From: Arcobacteraceae bacterium
GTDB lineage: Bacteria; Campylobacterota; Campylobacteria; Campylobacterales; Arcobacteraceae
NCBI GenBank assembly: GCA_023229945.1
Contig: JALNYH010000027.1
Location: forward strand, 1 to 24,373
Direction of reading: 5' to 3'
Length of the DNA: 24,373 nt
The position numbers and the translations under genes are program-made. The first letter of the stretch is position 1. Each line of letters starts with the position of its first letter. Shown one piece after another: positions 1 through 7,606 of this stretch. The notes below the pieces were generated by a model that had not been told where the DNA came from, ran no database searches, and saw only the letters and a program-made list of their open reading frames with translations.

Positions 1-2
1 GA

Positions 3-230
3 ATAGTTGAGTTTATTACAGTTTTGTGTTTCATCTTAATGATAGGGTTTATTAATCTAAGTGTTAGTTTTATTTTAGCTTTAAAAGTGGCTCTTAAATC
101 AAGAGATGCTTATTTTGGTAGTGTAGAGAGTTTTATAAGACTTTTTGCCGTAGAAGCATTGAAAAGACCAAGAGAGTTATTTTTGCCTGTAAATAAAAAG
201 GAAGAAGACAAAAAAAATGAGGAGGTTTAA
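3..230 (+). CDS. C-terminal fragment of a membrane protein, possibly Gcr-type 'site-specific recombinase' family
   Basis: The reading frame is open from the left edge of the window and ends at TAA 228-230, so only the last 75 residues are visible. They contain one strongly hydrophobic segment (about 25 residues, rich in F, I, L and V), then the stretch NLSVSFILALKVALKSRDAY and a charged, lysine- and glutamate-rich tail. The pattern of a membrane helix followed by N-L-x-V-S-F-x-L-A-L-x-V-A-L-x-x-R resembles, from memory, the end of the large membrane proteins annotated as Gcr-family site-specific recombinases, whose biochemical role is not established. That identification is tentative. The TTG at 24 could be a start, but the open upstream frame makes an internal position more likely. 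The gene converges on rpsR. Confidence 0.6.
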   Translation: MVEFITVLCFILMIGFINLSVSFILALKVALKSRDAYFGSVESFIRLFAVEALKRPRELFLPVNKKEEDKKNEEV

Positions 231-240
231 AAAACCTCTC
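211..240 (-). terminator. Probable Rho-independent terminator of the rpsF-ssb-rpsR operon
   Basis: Positions 222-238 form a perfect 7-bp stem (GAGGTTT / AAACCTC) with a 3-nt A/T loop. Read on the minus strand, 4 nt after the stem comes a run of seven T (217-211), as expected for a terminator 12 bp after the rpsR stop codon. On the plus strand the stem overlaps the stop codon of the convergent gene and lacks a clean T-run, so it serves that direction less well. Confidence 0.55.
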
Positions 241-251
241 TCAAATATTTG

Positions 252-506
252 TTATCTATATGCAGCGTCAGTGATATTTCTAGTATCTACAACATAAGGA
301 ACTAGTGCCATATGTCTTGCTCTTTTGATAGAAAGCTCTACCATCTCTTGAGCTCTTTTTGCGTTACCAGTCAATCTTCTTGGCATAATTTTGCCTCTCT
401 CACTCATAGAGATTTTTAATAGGTCAAGATTTTTATAATCAATGAAATCTACTTTCATCTCTGTATATTTACAATATTTTTTACCGTATTTTCTTTTTTC
501 AGCCAT
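252..506 (-). CDS. rpsR: 30S ribosomal protein S18
   Basis: The 84-residue product has the family's usual length and the conserved core IDYKNLDLLKISMSERGKIMPRRLTG region followed by the basic segment KRAQEMVELSIKRARHMALVPY, which contacts 16S rRNA. S18 sits on the platform of the small subunit and binds next to S6, whose gene lies in the same operon. The ATG at 504-506 is preceded by AAGGA with suitable spacing. The gene is last in rpsF-ssb-rpsR, 15 bp after ssb, and a hairpin with a T-run follows it. Confidence 0.97.
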   Translation of the reverse strand: MAEKRKYGKKYCKYTEMKVDFIDYKNLDLLKISMSERGKIMPRRLTGNAKRAQEMVELSIKRARHMALVPYVVDTRNITDAAYR

Positions 507-521
507 TTTTAATCCTTTTTC

Positions 522-1022
522 CTAAAATGGAATTTCATCATCATTTATATCATACTCAGGTATGTAGTTTTGTTGTTGTTCAACTCTTTGCACACCACCA
601 GCTTGCCCAGATTGATTAGCAGGTTTATTATAGTTTGATTGATTGTTATCATATCCACTATTTGTATTTTGATATGGTTGGTGACCTTCTCCAGCAGCTT
701 TTGAATCAAGCATTTTCATAGTATCAACTCTTAATGAGTGTTTTGTTCTACTTTGCCCATCAGTACCAGTCCATTGTTCTAAAACCAATCTACCTTCTAA
801 TAAAACTTTCGACCCTTTTTTTAAGTATTGGTTAGCAACTTCGGCACTTCTTCCAAAAATATTGAAATCTAAAAAACAAACTTCATCTTTTTGTTCACCA
901 GTTTGAGTTTTGTACTTATAGCTTGTAGCTATTGCACTTTTTGCAACGGCACTTCCACTTGGTAAGTATCTTAGCTCAATATCTCTTGTTAAGTTTCCTA
1001 TCATTACTACTTTGTTATACAT
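522..1022 (-). CDS. ssb: Single-stranded DNA-binding protein
   Basis: SSB coats single-stranded DNA during replication, recombination and repair. The 166-residue protein begins with the typical YNKVVMIGNLTRDIELRYLPSGSAVA and has an OB-fold over about residues 1-108, with conserved FLDFNIFGRSAEVANQYLKKG. A flexible linker rich in N, Q, G and S follows (about 110-155). The acidic tip DDEIPF at the C-terminus recruits partner enzymes. The ATG at 1020-1022 has an AAGGAC ribosome site just upstream. It lies between rpsF (26 bp upstream) and rpsR, the common bacterial order, so it is co-transcribed with ribosomal protein genes. Confidence 0.97.
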   Translation of the reverse strand: MYNKVVMIGNLTRDIELRYLPSGSAVAKSAIATSYKYKTQTGEQKDEVCFLDFNIFGRSAEVANQYLKKGSKVLLEGRLVLEQWTGTDGQSRTKHSLRVDTMKMLDSKAAGEGHQPYQNTNSGYDNNQSNYNKPANQSGQAGGVQRVEQQQNYIPEYDINDDEIPF

Positions 1023-1048
1023 ATTGGGTCCTTATTTTTGCGTTTTAT

Positions 1049-1408
1049 TTACGCTTTTGCAGCAGCTTTTTTTGAAGCGTCTTCACTCATTTTAGTCCAA
1101 GCAGCTACTTCTTTTTTGCTCTCATATTTGATGAAAATAAATCTTAAAATATTCTCATTAATTCTATAATTTCTCTCAAGCTCTAAAATAGAGTTTGCAG
1201 GAGATTTGAAATATATTACAAAATAGTAACCTCTTTTGTTTTTGTTGATTGGATATGCAAGTTGTCTTGAACCCATATCATCAGTTGAAACTATTTCTCC
1301 ACCATTTTTTTCGATATTGCTTTTCACAAGATCAATCTGTGCCGTAATCTCTTCAGCTGTAAGAGTAGGCTTTACTATAAACATCGTCTCATAATGTCTT
1401 ACTGACAT
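1049..1408 (-). CDS. rpsF: 30S ribosomal protein S6
   Basis: The 119-residue product has the S6 hallmarks: RHYETMFIVKPTL at the start, then GSRQLAYPINKNKRGYYFVIYF and NENILRFIFIKYE. S6 is the platform protein that pairs with S18. The C-terminal 20 residues are lysine- and alanine-rich and probably unstructured. The ATG at 1406-1408 follows AAAGGAGA on the minus strand. It is the first gene of the rpsF-ssb-rpsR operon, with its own promoter overlapping the end of holA and a small leader hairpin. Confidence 0.97.
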   Translation of the reverse strand: MSVRHYETMFIVKPTLTAEEITAQIDLVKSNIEKNGGEIVSTDDMGSRQLAYPINKNKRGYYFVIYFKSPANSILELERNYRINENILRFIFIKYESKKEVAAWTKMSEDASKKAAAKA

Positions 1409-1435
1409 ATATTCTCCTTTTGGGTATATATAACC

Positions 1436-1452
1436 GATAACATATAGTTACC
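1436..1452 (-). promoter_or_regulatory. Leader hairpin upstream of rpsF; possible ribosomal-protein autoregulatory site
   Basis: On the minus strand GGTAAC and GTTATC form a 6-bp stem (one G-U pair) around the loop TATAT, in the 5' leader of rpsF about 25 nt before its ribosome site. Many bacteria carry a structured S6:S18 binding site in the rpsF leader. Position and shape would fit, but I cannot confirm the conserved loop bases of that motif. Confidence 0.3.
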
Positions 1453-1481
1453 AGTAAGGCTTTTTTGATAAAAAGTTGGCT

Positions 1482-1487
1482 ATTATA
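1482..1487 (-). promoter_or_regulatory. -10 element of the rpsF-ssb-rpsR promoter
   Basis: A perfect TATAAT on the minus strand at 1487-1482 is preceded by a run of seven T and GA. This T-tract plus -10 layout also appears before other genes in this window. It lies directly against the holA stop codon (1488-1490), so the promoter upstream region is inside holA. It leaves a leader of about 65 nt. Confidence 0.6.
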
Positions 1488-2471
1488 TCAAAAAAAGTTT
1501 GAAAAATTCCTTAAACTAGTCTGTAAAAAGCTATTATTACAAATATTTGTAGAACTTTTTAGCTTTAATTCCACATCAAATAAGTACGAAAACATATTTA
1601 AATAGTTTTCATTTTGAAATTTGATTGCTAATTTCGCCCTTTCATCTTCTATATTCTTTGGAAGTTTATAGCCCAAAATTTCACTTGAATTGATATATCC
1701 ATTTATTTTGATAAAACTATTGAACATAAATAATTGCCATACAAACGATGTGATTTGATTGATAATAAATACCTCATTTATCCCTTCATCAAGAAGATAA
1801 GTTAAGTCATTTGATATATCTTTTTGTTGTAATAAATTTACTATAAAGTCATCCAAATTTACATTTCCAAATCCAAAGCAATGATTATCTACAATTTTTG
1901 TAGATATTGAAGTATCTAAAATCGATAATTTTTCCAAATCATTATAGGCTAGTTCTATATTATTTCTGTGCATATTTAAAAGATGATGCAAAACAGTTGG
2001 ATTTTCTACCAATAAATTTAGCTCACTAGCTCTAGTTTGTAAAATTTTAATAGCTTCAGCAGCAAAAGGGTTGAAAAATCTAATATTTACACCATTTGTT
2101 TTTGTATCAAAGTTTTTTGCCATATCTCTAAAATCTGCATCACCAAAACAAGCTACTATCAGCGTACTTGAGCTATTGGTATTTGCTGCTTCGATTAATT
2201 CCAAACACTCTTTTTTTGGTATTGGCTTTTCTATTTTCAAAACCAAAGTATTAGAATCACAAAAAAGTGATGATTGTAATAATATATCTTTTGCTTTTTT
2301 GAAGTTATACTCCTCAAAATAGAGTTTTTGTATCTCTTCAACTTGAGGGGTAAAACTTTTTGAAACAATTTTTGTATAATAATCAACCAAAAAAGAAGAC
2401 TCACCAAAAAATATATATGATTTAAAGGTTTTGTTTTGTTTTAGTAAATTATCAAATTCGGCTTTATACAT
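1488..2471 (-). CDS. holA: DNA polymerase III subunit delta
   Basis: The delta subunit opens the sliding clamp as part of the clamp-loader complex. The 327-residue length fits the family. The N-terminus MYKAEFDNLLKQNKTFKSYIFFGESSFLVDYY matches the domain-I pattern with F-G-E/D-x-x-F/Y. The C-terminal half has the helical INQITSFVWQLFMFNSF region typical of the collar domain. Campylobacterota HolA proteins diverge strongly from E. coli, so the call rests mostly on these blocks plus position. It is between rpsF and rnr, the same order recalled for H. pylori. The ATG at 2469-2471 follows CGGAGTAAAT. The gene is 172 bp downstream of rnr, and a heptanucleotide repeat array fills that gap. Confidence 0.85.
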   Translation of the reverse strand: MYKAEFDNLLKQNKTFKSYIFFGESSFLVDYYTKIVSKSFTPQVEEIQKLYFEEYNFKKAKDILLQSSLFCDSNTLVLKIEKPIPKKECLELIEAANTNSSSTLIVACFGDADFRDMAKNFDTKTNGVNIRFFNPFAAEAIKILQTRASELNLLVENPTVLHHLLNMHRNNIELAYNDLEKLSILDTSISTKIVDNHCFGFGNVNLDDFIVNLLQQKDISNDLTYLLDEGINEVFIINQITSFVWQLFMFNSFIKINGYINSSEILGYKLPKNIEDERAKLAIKFQNENYLNMFSYLFDVELKLKSSTNICNNSFLQTSLRNFSNFF

Positions 2472-2485
2472 ATTTACTCCGTAAA

Positions 2486-2648
2486 TTAGGTGTTAGTTTT
2501 TAGTTTGTAGATGGTAGAGAGTATTTTTAGGTAAGTAGGTATTAGGTGGTAGTTTGTAGAGAGTATAAAGAACTACACCTACAACCTACCATCTATAACC
2601 TCTACCCTCTACAACCTACCATCTACAACCTAAAAACTACAACCTAAA
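2486..2648. repeat. Inverted pair of heptanucleotide (7-nt period) arrays between rnr and holA
   Basis: In the left arm TAG or TAT starts at 2487, 2494, 2501, 2508, 2515, 2522, 2528, 2536, 2543, 2550, 2557 and 2564: a period of 7 with one compensated slip. In the right arm CTA starts at 2573, 2579, 2586, 2593, 2602, 2609, 2616, 2623, 2630, 2637 and 2644, again mostly 7 apart. The arms are reverse complements: 2496-2517 pairs with 2616-2637 with one mismatch in 22, and extending to 2486-2517 / 2616-2647 gives three mismatches in 32. The last CTA (2644-2646) is the TAG stop codon of rnr on the minus strand. The region can form a large cruciform or RNA hairpin. Confidence 0.9.
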
Positions 2649-4473
2649 CAATAGTTCCTACAATTTCTTTTGTTGCAATATTTGCACTTTTTATTTCTAC
2701 TCTTACTTTTGAAAAAAGTTTTTGACCTTTGTAGTTGTCAAATTTTAGTCTTGCACCTATTGCACCTTGGGTTAGTACTGCTACTTTTTTCTCAACATCT
2801 ACAATCTCACATACAAAAATACTACCAATTCTTTTTTTAATCCATCTTACAAATTTTCTATCTTCAAAATCCCAAACAGCTTGGTCTATTTCTCTTTCTT
2901 TGATACTTATTTCATCACAAACTGCTACGATATCAGAAGGAATCTCGCTAGTTTTTAGCATCCTATGCAAAACTAAATCGGCATATCTTCTAATAGGAGA
3001 TGTAAAATGTGAGTATCTGTCAAAGCCTAGTCCAAAGTGACCACTTGCTACTGAGCTATATACTGCTTGTTGTTGAGCTTTTATTATAAGCTCATCTACT
3101 TCTGAAGTCAAAAGATAGTTTTTGGCTTGTTTTTGAATATTTGCTATTGTTTGATGAATATCAGATTTTAGACTTACATCAATACCCAAAAGACTCAAAT
3201 CTGTGAGAAGATTTTGTATTGATTTTTGAGAAGGCTCATCATGAGTTCTGAAAATTCCTTGTTTTTTGAGTTTTTTGGCTGAAGCGATATTTGCCAAAAG
3301 CATACATTCTTCTACCAAAGAGTGTGAAGGTGTTGATTCTTCCACATCAACACTTTGCAACTCAAAGTTTTTATCAAGTCTTAGGGATGATTCTTTGGTT
3401 CTGAAATCATAGCCTTTCAAAAGTCTTTTTGCTTTTAGTTTTTGTGTTAATTTATAAAGTTTTATCAAATTATCAAAAATTCTTTTTTCATTTTGAGTGT
3501 ATGTGTCAAATTTCCCATCTAAAATTCTATCAATTCTTCCATAAGTAAATCTTTTTTTAGAAACTATTGTTGCTTCAAAAAGCTCACTTTCTATTACATT
3601 TAGAGTATTTGGGTCTAGTTTCATTTTGAATACGAAGCTTAGTCTTGGAACATCTGGTTTGAGTGAGCATAAATCACTACTTAGTTTATGTGGAAGCATT
3701 GGAAGCACTTTGTGTGGGAAGTAAAGAGAAAATGCTCTTCTTCTTGCTTCTTTGTCTATTTGAGTATTTGGCAATACATAAGCACTAACATCTGCAATTG
3801 CTACATAGATAGTATTGTTTTCTTCATCATAATATATTGCATCATCAAAATCTTTTGCAGTATCAGGGTCAATGGTACAAAAATCAAGTTCACTTAAATC
3901 TATTCTATTTGGGTTTGTTTCTGGTATATGGTACTCCAAATCTTCAAAGTTTGGTTTTAGTCTATAGTCTTGATGATATAAAATCAAAGAAATTTCTTCA
4001 TCTATCTCTGGATTTGATAAGTTGCCAAGATTTCTTGCAACCATATTTGTTTTTGTATCAAGTAAGATTACATCTAATTCATTGATATTTTTCAAATCAA
4101 ATGCAAAAGTGAGTGGAATATTTTCTTTTACAGTCCATAGCGTATAGTCTTTTTTATATACAAGCACTGTTGCATTGTTTTTGGATATAACAAGCTCTAC
4201 TTTGATTTTGTTTCTTGATCTTGGATGAAATACTTTTTTTGCAACAACTATATCCCCATCATATGCTCCATTTAGGTCATCAAACTCAAGATGAGGAGTA
4301 TTTTCTTCATCTTCAATGTGAAGTAATGCATATTTGTGTTTTAACTCAACAGTTCCAATTAAATATTTAGTATTTAAAATATATTCACCATGCTTAAATT
4401 TTATTATATCTTTATTTATTAGTTTTTCTAACATGTTGTTTTTCTGTAATGAACTTAATATATTTTTATTCAA
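2644..4473 (-). CDS. rnr: Ribonuclease R family 3'-5' exoribonuclease (RNB domain)
   Basis: This enzyme degrades structured RNA from the 3' end and helps in RNA quality control. The 609-residue protein has an N-terminal cold-shock-like region (about 25-150) and an RNB catalytic domain. The metal-binding cluster IDPDTAKDFDDA lies at residues 201-212 (Asp 202, 208, 210, 211). HFTSPIRRYADLVLHR is the conserved RNB motif near residue 495. A short S1-like domain (about 548-609) ends the protein. It is shorter than E. coli RNase R, as usual in Campylobacterota. The start is TTG (4473-4471), preceded by AAAAAGG. The stop codon is part of the neighbouring heptanucleotide array. Transcription continues toward holA. 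Confidence 0.93.
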   Translation of the reverse strand: MNKNILSSLQKNNMLEKLINKDIIKFKHGEYILNTKYLIGTVELKHKYALLHIEDEENTPHLEFDDLNGAYDGDIVVAKKVFHPRSRNKIKVELVISKNNATVLVYKKDYTLWTVKENIPLTFAFDLKNINELDVILLDTKTNMVARNLGNLSNPEIDEEISLILYHQDYRLKPNFEDLEYHIPETNPNRIDLSELDFCTIDPDTAKDFDDAIYYDEENNTIYVAIADVSAYVLPNTQIDKEARRRAFSLYFPHKVLPMLPHKLSSDLCSLKPDVPRLSFVFKMKLDPNTLNVIESELFEATIVSKKRFTYGRIDRILDGKFDTYTQNEKRIFDNLIKLYKLTQKLKAKRLLKGYDFRTKESSLRLDKNFELQSVDVEESTPSHSLVEECMLLANIASAKKLKKQGIFRTHDEPSQKSIQNLLTDLSLLGIDVSLKSDIHQTIANIQKQAKNYLLTSEVDELIIKAQQQAVYSSVASGHFGLGFDRYSHFTSPIRRYADLVLHRMLKTSEIPSDIVAVCDEISIKEREIDQAVWDFEDRKFVRWIKKRIGSIFVCEIVDVEKKVAVLTQGAIGARLKFDNYKGQKLFSKVRVEIKSANIATKEIVGTIV

Positions 4474-4502
4474 TTTTAAACCTTTTTCAAAACTATTTTT
4501 GG

Positions 4503-4531
4503 TATAATGACATAAAGTTGATTAGAAAGGA
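4503..4531 (+). promoter_or_regulatory. Promoter and ribosome site of the binding protein / kinase pair
   Basis: TATAAT at 4503-4508 is preceded by TTTTTGG, the same layout as the ilvC promoter (TTTTTGG then TAAAAT). AAAGGA at 4526-4531 lies 6 nt before the GTG start at 4538, and this decides that start. The 64-bp region is shared with the divergent rnr gene, whose own promoter must overlap it. Confidence 0.6.
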
Positions 4532-4537
4532 TTTAAA

Positions 4538-5302
4538 GTGTTAAATCATTTTAGGGTGATACTTGTTAGTTTATTTTTATTTTCTTCATTTGCTTATGGG
4601 GAACAAAAGACTGTTTTAATATATTGTGGTATCACAATGGTAAACCCAGTAAAAGAAATGGCTGATATTTTGGAAAAAGAACATAATATAAAAATAGTAA
4701 TGACTCAAGGTGGAAGTGCAGATTTATTTAATGCATTAAAGACTTCTAAATTAGGGGATATCTATATAGCAGGAGAGTCTAGATATATTAATGATTATGT
4801 ACAAGAAGGTTTTTTTGAAGATTATATGAGATATATTGGATACAATCAAGCTGCAATTTTTGTTCAAAAAGGAAATCCAAATCAAATTAAAAGTATCGAA
4901 GATTTTTTAAGAACAGATATTTCTACTATGCTTTGTGATTATAATACTGGAAGTATAGGTAAAATGACAAAAACAGTTTTAGAAAATTATGGTGGAAAAA
5001 GATTTTTTGAAGATGCTTATTTAAATACTATTCAAGTTGGTACAGATTCGAGAAATATTAATGCGTCATTAATTAGAAAAGATATTGATGTCGCTATTAA
5101 TTGGAAATCAACAATGACATTTGGTGATAATAAAAATGTAATTGATGTTATTAATATTGATGAAAAATTTGCTCCTAAAATGCAGATACCAGCAATTTTA
5201 TTGAAAAGCTCTCAAGACAAAGAATTGGCAAAGATAATTATTGATTTTATGGTAAGTGATATAGGTCAAGGTATTATGAAAAAATATGGATTTGTAGACT
5301 AA
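4538..5302 (+). CDS. Periplasmic substrate-binding protein (ModA-like), partner of the following histidine kinase
   Basis: The 254-residue product starts with a clear signal peptide (basic NHFR, hydrophobic VILVSLFLFSSFA, likely cleavage after YG near residue 21). The mature part begins KTVLIYCGITMVNPVKEMAD, followed by QGGSADLFNALKTSKLGDIYIAG. This is the pattern of ModA-like type 2 periplasmic binding proteins that bind oxyanions or other small ligands. The ligand cannot be told from sequence. No permease or ATPase gene is nearby. The next gene, a membrane histidine kinase, starts at the base after this stop codon. I therefore infer that it delivers a ligand signal to the kinase sensor domain rather than feeding a transporter. 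The start is GTG with AAAGGA 6 nt upstream. Confidence 0.8.
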   Translation: MLNHFRVILVSLFLFSSFAYGEQKTVLIYCGITMVNPVKEMADILEKEHNIKIVMTQGGSADLFNALKTSKLGDIYIAGESRYINDYVQEGFFEDYMRYIGYNQAAIFVQKGNPNQIKSIEDFLRTDISTMLCDYNTGSIGKMTKTVLENYGGKRFFEDAYLNTIQVGTDSRNINASLIRKDIDVAINWKSTMTFGDNKNVIDVINIDEKFAPKMQIPAILLKSSQDKELAKIIIDFMVSDIGQGIMKKYGFVD

Positions 5303-7369
5303 ATGCAGACAACTAATAATTATAAACAATTAATCGCATTAATTTCTGTTTTTATCATTGGTATATTTTCTATAGTTGGTGTGAACTTTATTTTTTCAAA
5401 TTTATTAAGTAATTTAGAAAAAGAGACTGTAAATCACAAAACCAAAATAGCTATAGGTGAGTTTATATCACATGATATTGAGAAATTAAGAGGTTTATTT
5501 TTTGAACTTGCTACAACTTCATCAAATGTAAGAATGATTAAAGTTTTAGATAGTGAAATTATGAAAGTTGTTTCAAATTTGGAAAAAACTTTATATGTGT
5601 TAGAAAATGGTGGGAAATTAAAAAGAGTAGTTAGGCTTAATATTGTTGATTTAAGTAGTATAGAAAAAGAAATAGTATATGAAAAAAAATCCAATGATAT
5701 AGTAATGGAATCCATAGATATAAGACCCAAGATTGAAGAATTTTTACAAATTAAAGAAAAACTTATTGAGCTTGTTTCAAAAAGACAAGAAGCTATGGGT
5801 GAATATGATTTAGATGAATTTGCACAAAGTGTTAGGGATTTGAGATTGTTTTATAGATCAGTTCCTGCTTTTTTCATAAGATTTTCAGAAAATAATTCAA
5901 GATTACTTTATGAAGGTGAAAAACAATTAAATATCATTGAAGGTGAAATAAAAAATAAGAAAAACCATTATATTTTAGTTGAATTAATATTGGTTGTATC
6001 AATATTGGTTGTAGTTTTATTTTTAGGTTCAATGATTGCTAGAAGTATTAATACCACAAATAAAAAACTTTTGGACTTAAACAATAAATTAAATATTAAT
6101 CTAGAAGAGTTAGAACAACAAAAGCTTTTTGTTAGAGGGATACTTGATGCACAATCAAATATGGTAATTGTAACTAGTGGAGATAAAATTATTGATGCAA
6201 ATCGTGCTTTATTTGAATTTATTGAAGATTATATTAATCTTGAAGAATTTTTACTTGAACATGATTGTATATGTGATTATTTTGTTTCTTTTAATAATGA
6301 TAGTAGATATATATTGAAAAAAAATTATGGTGATTATAATTGGGCAGAATATGTTTATAATAATTCAAATTTAGAGCATTTGGTAGCTATCAATAAAGAT
6401 GGTAAAACATACCATTTTAAACTCAATATTGACCGACAATCTTTCTTAAATGAAGAACATATTTTGGTTGTTGCATTTAATGATATTACCAATGAAATTG
6501 AAAGCCAATCTAAACTGAAAGAATTAAATGATAATCTAGAGCATATTGTACAAGAAAAAACTCAAGAATTGCAGGAACTTAATGATAACTTGAAACAAAA
6601 AATCATTATAGAAGTCGAGAAAAATAGAAAAAAAGATCAACAACTTATCCAACAATCTCGTCATGCAGCTTTGGGTGAAATGATAGGAAATATTGCACAT
6701 CAATGGCGTCAACCTCTGAGTGCTATAAGTACAACAGCATCTGGTACAAAACTACAGATGGAACTAGGTCTTATAGATAATCAAGAAATTCAAAAAGTTT
6801 TTGAAGATATTATGGAATATGTGAAATTTTTAAATCAAACTATAGAAGACTTTAGAGGATTCTTTAGACAAGATATTAAAAAAGAGCCATTTAATGTTAT
6901 TGATGTTGTAAATAATACACTGAAAATAGTATCAGCATCATATAAAGATAATGATATCAAAATTATTACTAAATTTAAAGATAGTGATTTGAGAGTGATG
7001 GGAAGTCCTAGTGAATTGGCTCAAGTATTTTTAAATATTTTAAATAATGCCAAAGATGTATTGGTAGAAAAGTCTCCACAAGAGAAAAAAATTCATATAT
7101 ATGGTGAAGTTGTGGGAGATGAAAATTTGATTTATATTCAAGATAATGGTGAGGGAATACCTATTGAAGTTATAGAAAAAGTGTTTGACCCATATTTTAC
7201 TACAAAGCACAAAAGTCAAGGAACAGGAATCGGGCTTTATATGAGTAAAGAGATAGTTGAGAAAAAATTTGAAGGTTTCTTGAGTGTCAAAAATAGAGAT
7301 ATAATGATTGATGGTGAATCATTTTATGGTGCTTGTTTTATTATTTCTATTCCTTTGTATAAAGCGTGA
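5303..7369 (+). CDS. Membrane sensor histidine kinase
   Basis: The 688-residue protein has a first membrane helix at about 9-32, a periplasmic, mostly helical sensor region (33-220), and a second helix at about 222-245. A coiled linker and a PAS-like region follow (about 275-395, ending HILVVAFNDITNEIE), then another coiled coil (395-450). The HisKA H-box GEMIGNIAHQWRQPL has the phospho-acceptor His at 466. The HATPase_c domain has the N-box (LNILNNAKDVLVE), the G1 box DNGEGIP and the G2 box GTGIGLYMS. All kinase motifs look intact. The ATG directly follows the stop of the binding-protein gene, so the two are translationally coupled. No response regulator gene is adjacent; the nearest is on the minus strand at about 22 kb. 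The stop codon is the first unit of a heptanucleotide array. Confidence 0.93.
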   Translation: MQTTNNYKQLIALISVFIIGIFSIVGVNFIFSNLLSNLEKETVNHKTKIAIGEFISHDIEKLRGLFFELATTSSNVRMIKVLDSEIMKVVSNLEKTLYVLENGGKLKRVVRLNIVDLSSIEKEIVYEKKSNDIVMESIDIRPKIEEFLQIKEKLIELVSKRQEAMGEYDLDEFAQSVRDLRLFYRSVPAFFIRFSENNSRLLYEGEKQLNIIEGEIKNKKNHYILVELILVVSILVVVLFLGSMIARSINTTNKKLLDLNNKLNINLEELEQQKLFVRGILDAQSNMVIVTSGDKIIDANRALFEFIEDYINLEEFLLEHDCICDYFVSFNNDSRYILKKNYGDYNWAEYVYNNSNLEHLVAINKDGKTYHFKLNIDRQSFLNEEHILVVAFNDITNEIESQSKLKELNDNLEHIVQEKTQELQELNDNLKQKIIIEVEKNRKKDQQLIQQSRHAALGEMIGNIAHQWRQPLSAISTTASGTKLQMELGLIDNQEIQKVFEDIMEYVKFLNQTIEDFRGFFRQDIKKEPFNVIDVVNNTLKIVSASYKDNDIKIITKFKDSDLRVMGSPSELAQVFLNILNNAKDVLVEKSPQEKKIHIYGEVVGDENLIYIQDNGEGIPIEVIEKVFDPYFTTKHKSQGTGIGLYMSKEIVEKKFEGFLSVKNRDIMIDGESFYGACFIISIPLYKA

Positions 7370-7408
7370 GTTCTGAGTGCTGAGTGCTGAGTGCTGAGTG
7401 CTGAGTGG
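7367..7408 (+). repeat. Heptanucleotide tandem repeat (TGAGTGC)
   Basis: Six consecutive 7-nt units: TGAGTTC, four copies of TGAGTGC, then TGAGTGG. The first TGA is the stop codon of the histidine kinase gene. The gap to hsdR (7409-7606) also holds a small G/C hairpin (CCGAC 7412-7416 with GTCGG 7427-7431, 10-nt loop, no T-run) and the hsdR promoter; nothing else was seen there. Confidence 0.95.
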
Positions 7409-7559
7409 GTGCCGACTTCTCTTGTGGTCGGGTGCTAAGATTGATGTATCTCTTTGAATTTTCCTAGTGTTTTTCTTCAAATCCTTAATCTTTTCAATTC
7501 CTCTTTTTGTATTATTTATAGAATTTTATGTACAAAAAGTTTATTTATGTTTTTTTAGG

Positions 7560-7565
7560 TACAAT
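7560..7565 (+). promoter_or_regulatory. Probable -10 element of hsdR
   Basis: TACAAT at 7560-7565 is preceded by a run of seven T and AGG, matching the T-tract / GG / -10 arrangement of the promoters at 4503 and 17728. The start codon of hsdR is about 40 nt further on. No -35 box is evident, which is normal for Campylobacterota sigma-70 promoters. Confidence 0.45.
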
Positions 7566-7606
7566 AAGCAAATAAAAAATTATTATGAGTAGTGCAAAGG
7601 AATTTG

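Noticed and set aside
2486..2648. CRISPR array
   Set aside because: Units are 7 nt with a fixed trinucleotide, with no repeat-spacer structure and no cas genes; the same holds for 7367-7408 and 17661-17716.
2735..3040. Plus-strand open frame of 101 codons opposite rnr
   Set aside because: It is antisense to the well-conserved RNB/S1 region, lacks a ribosome site and has no recognisable domain. Other frames opposite or within hsdR, fic, hsdM and hsdS were dropped for the same reason.
4538..5302. Molybdate transporter component ModA
   Set aside because: The fold is ModA-like, but no modB or modC lies nearby and the gene is fused by position to a histidine kinase, so the specific name and ligand are not justified.
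5434..5730. Minus-strand open frame of 98 codons inside the histidine kinase gene
   Set aside because: The kinase reading frame is intact and coherent; this one is a low-complexity shadow.
6317..6330. Poly-A tract in the kinase gene as a phase-variation switch
   Set aside because: Runs of about eight A are common in this A/T-rich DNA and the frame is intact, so there is no specific evidence for switching.
7592..7606. GTG at 7592 as the start of hsdR
   Set aside because: The AAAGGA ribosome site (7596-7601) would lie inside that coding region and is correctly spaced for the ATG at 7607.
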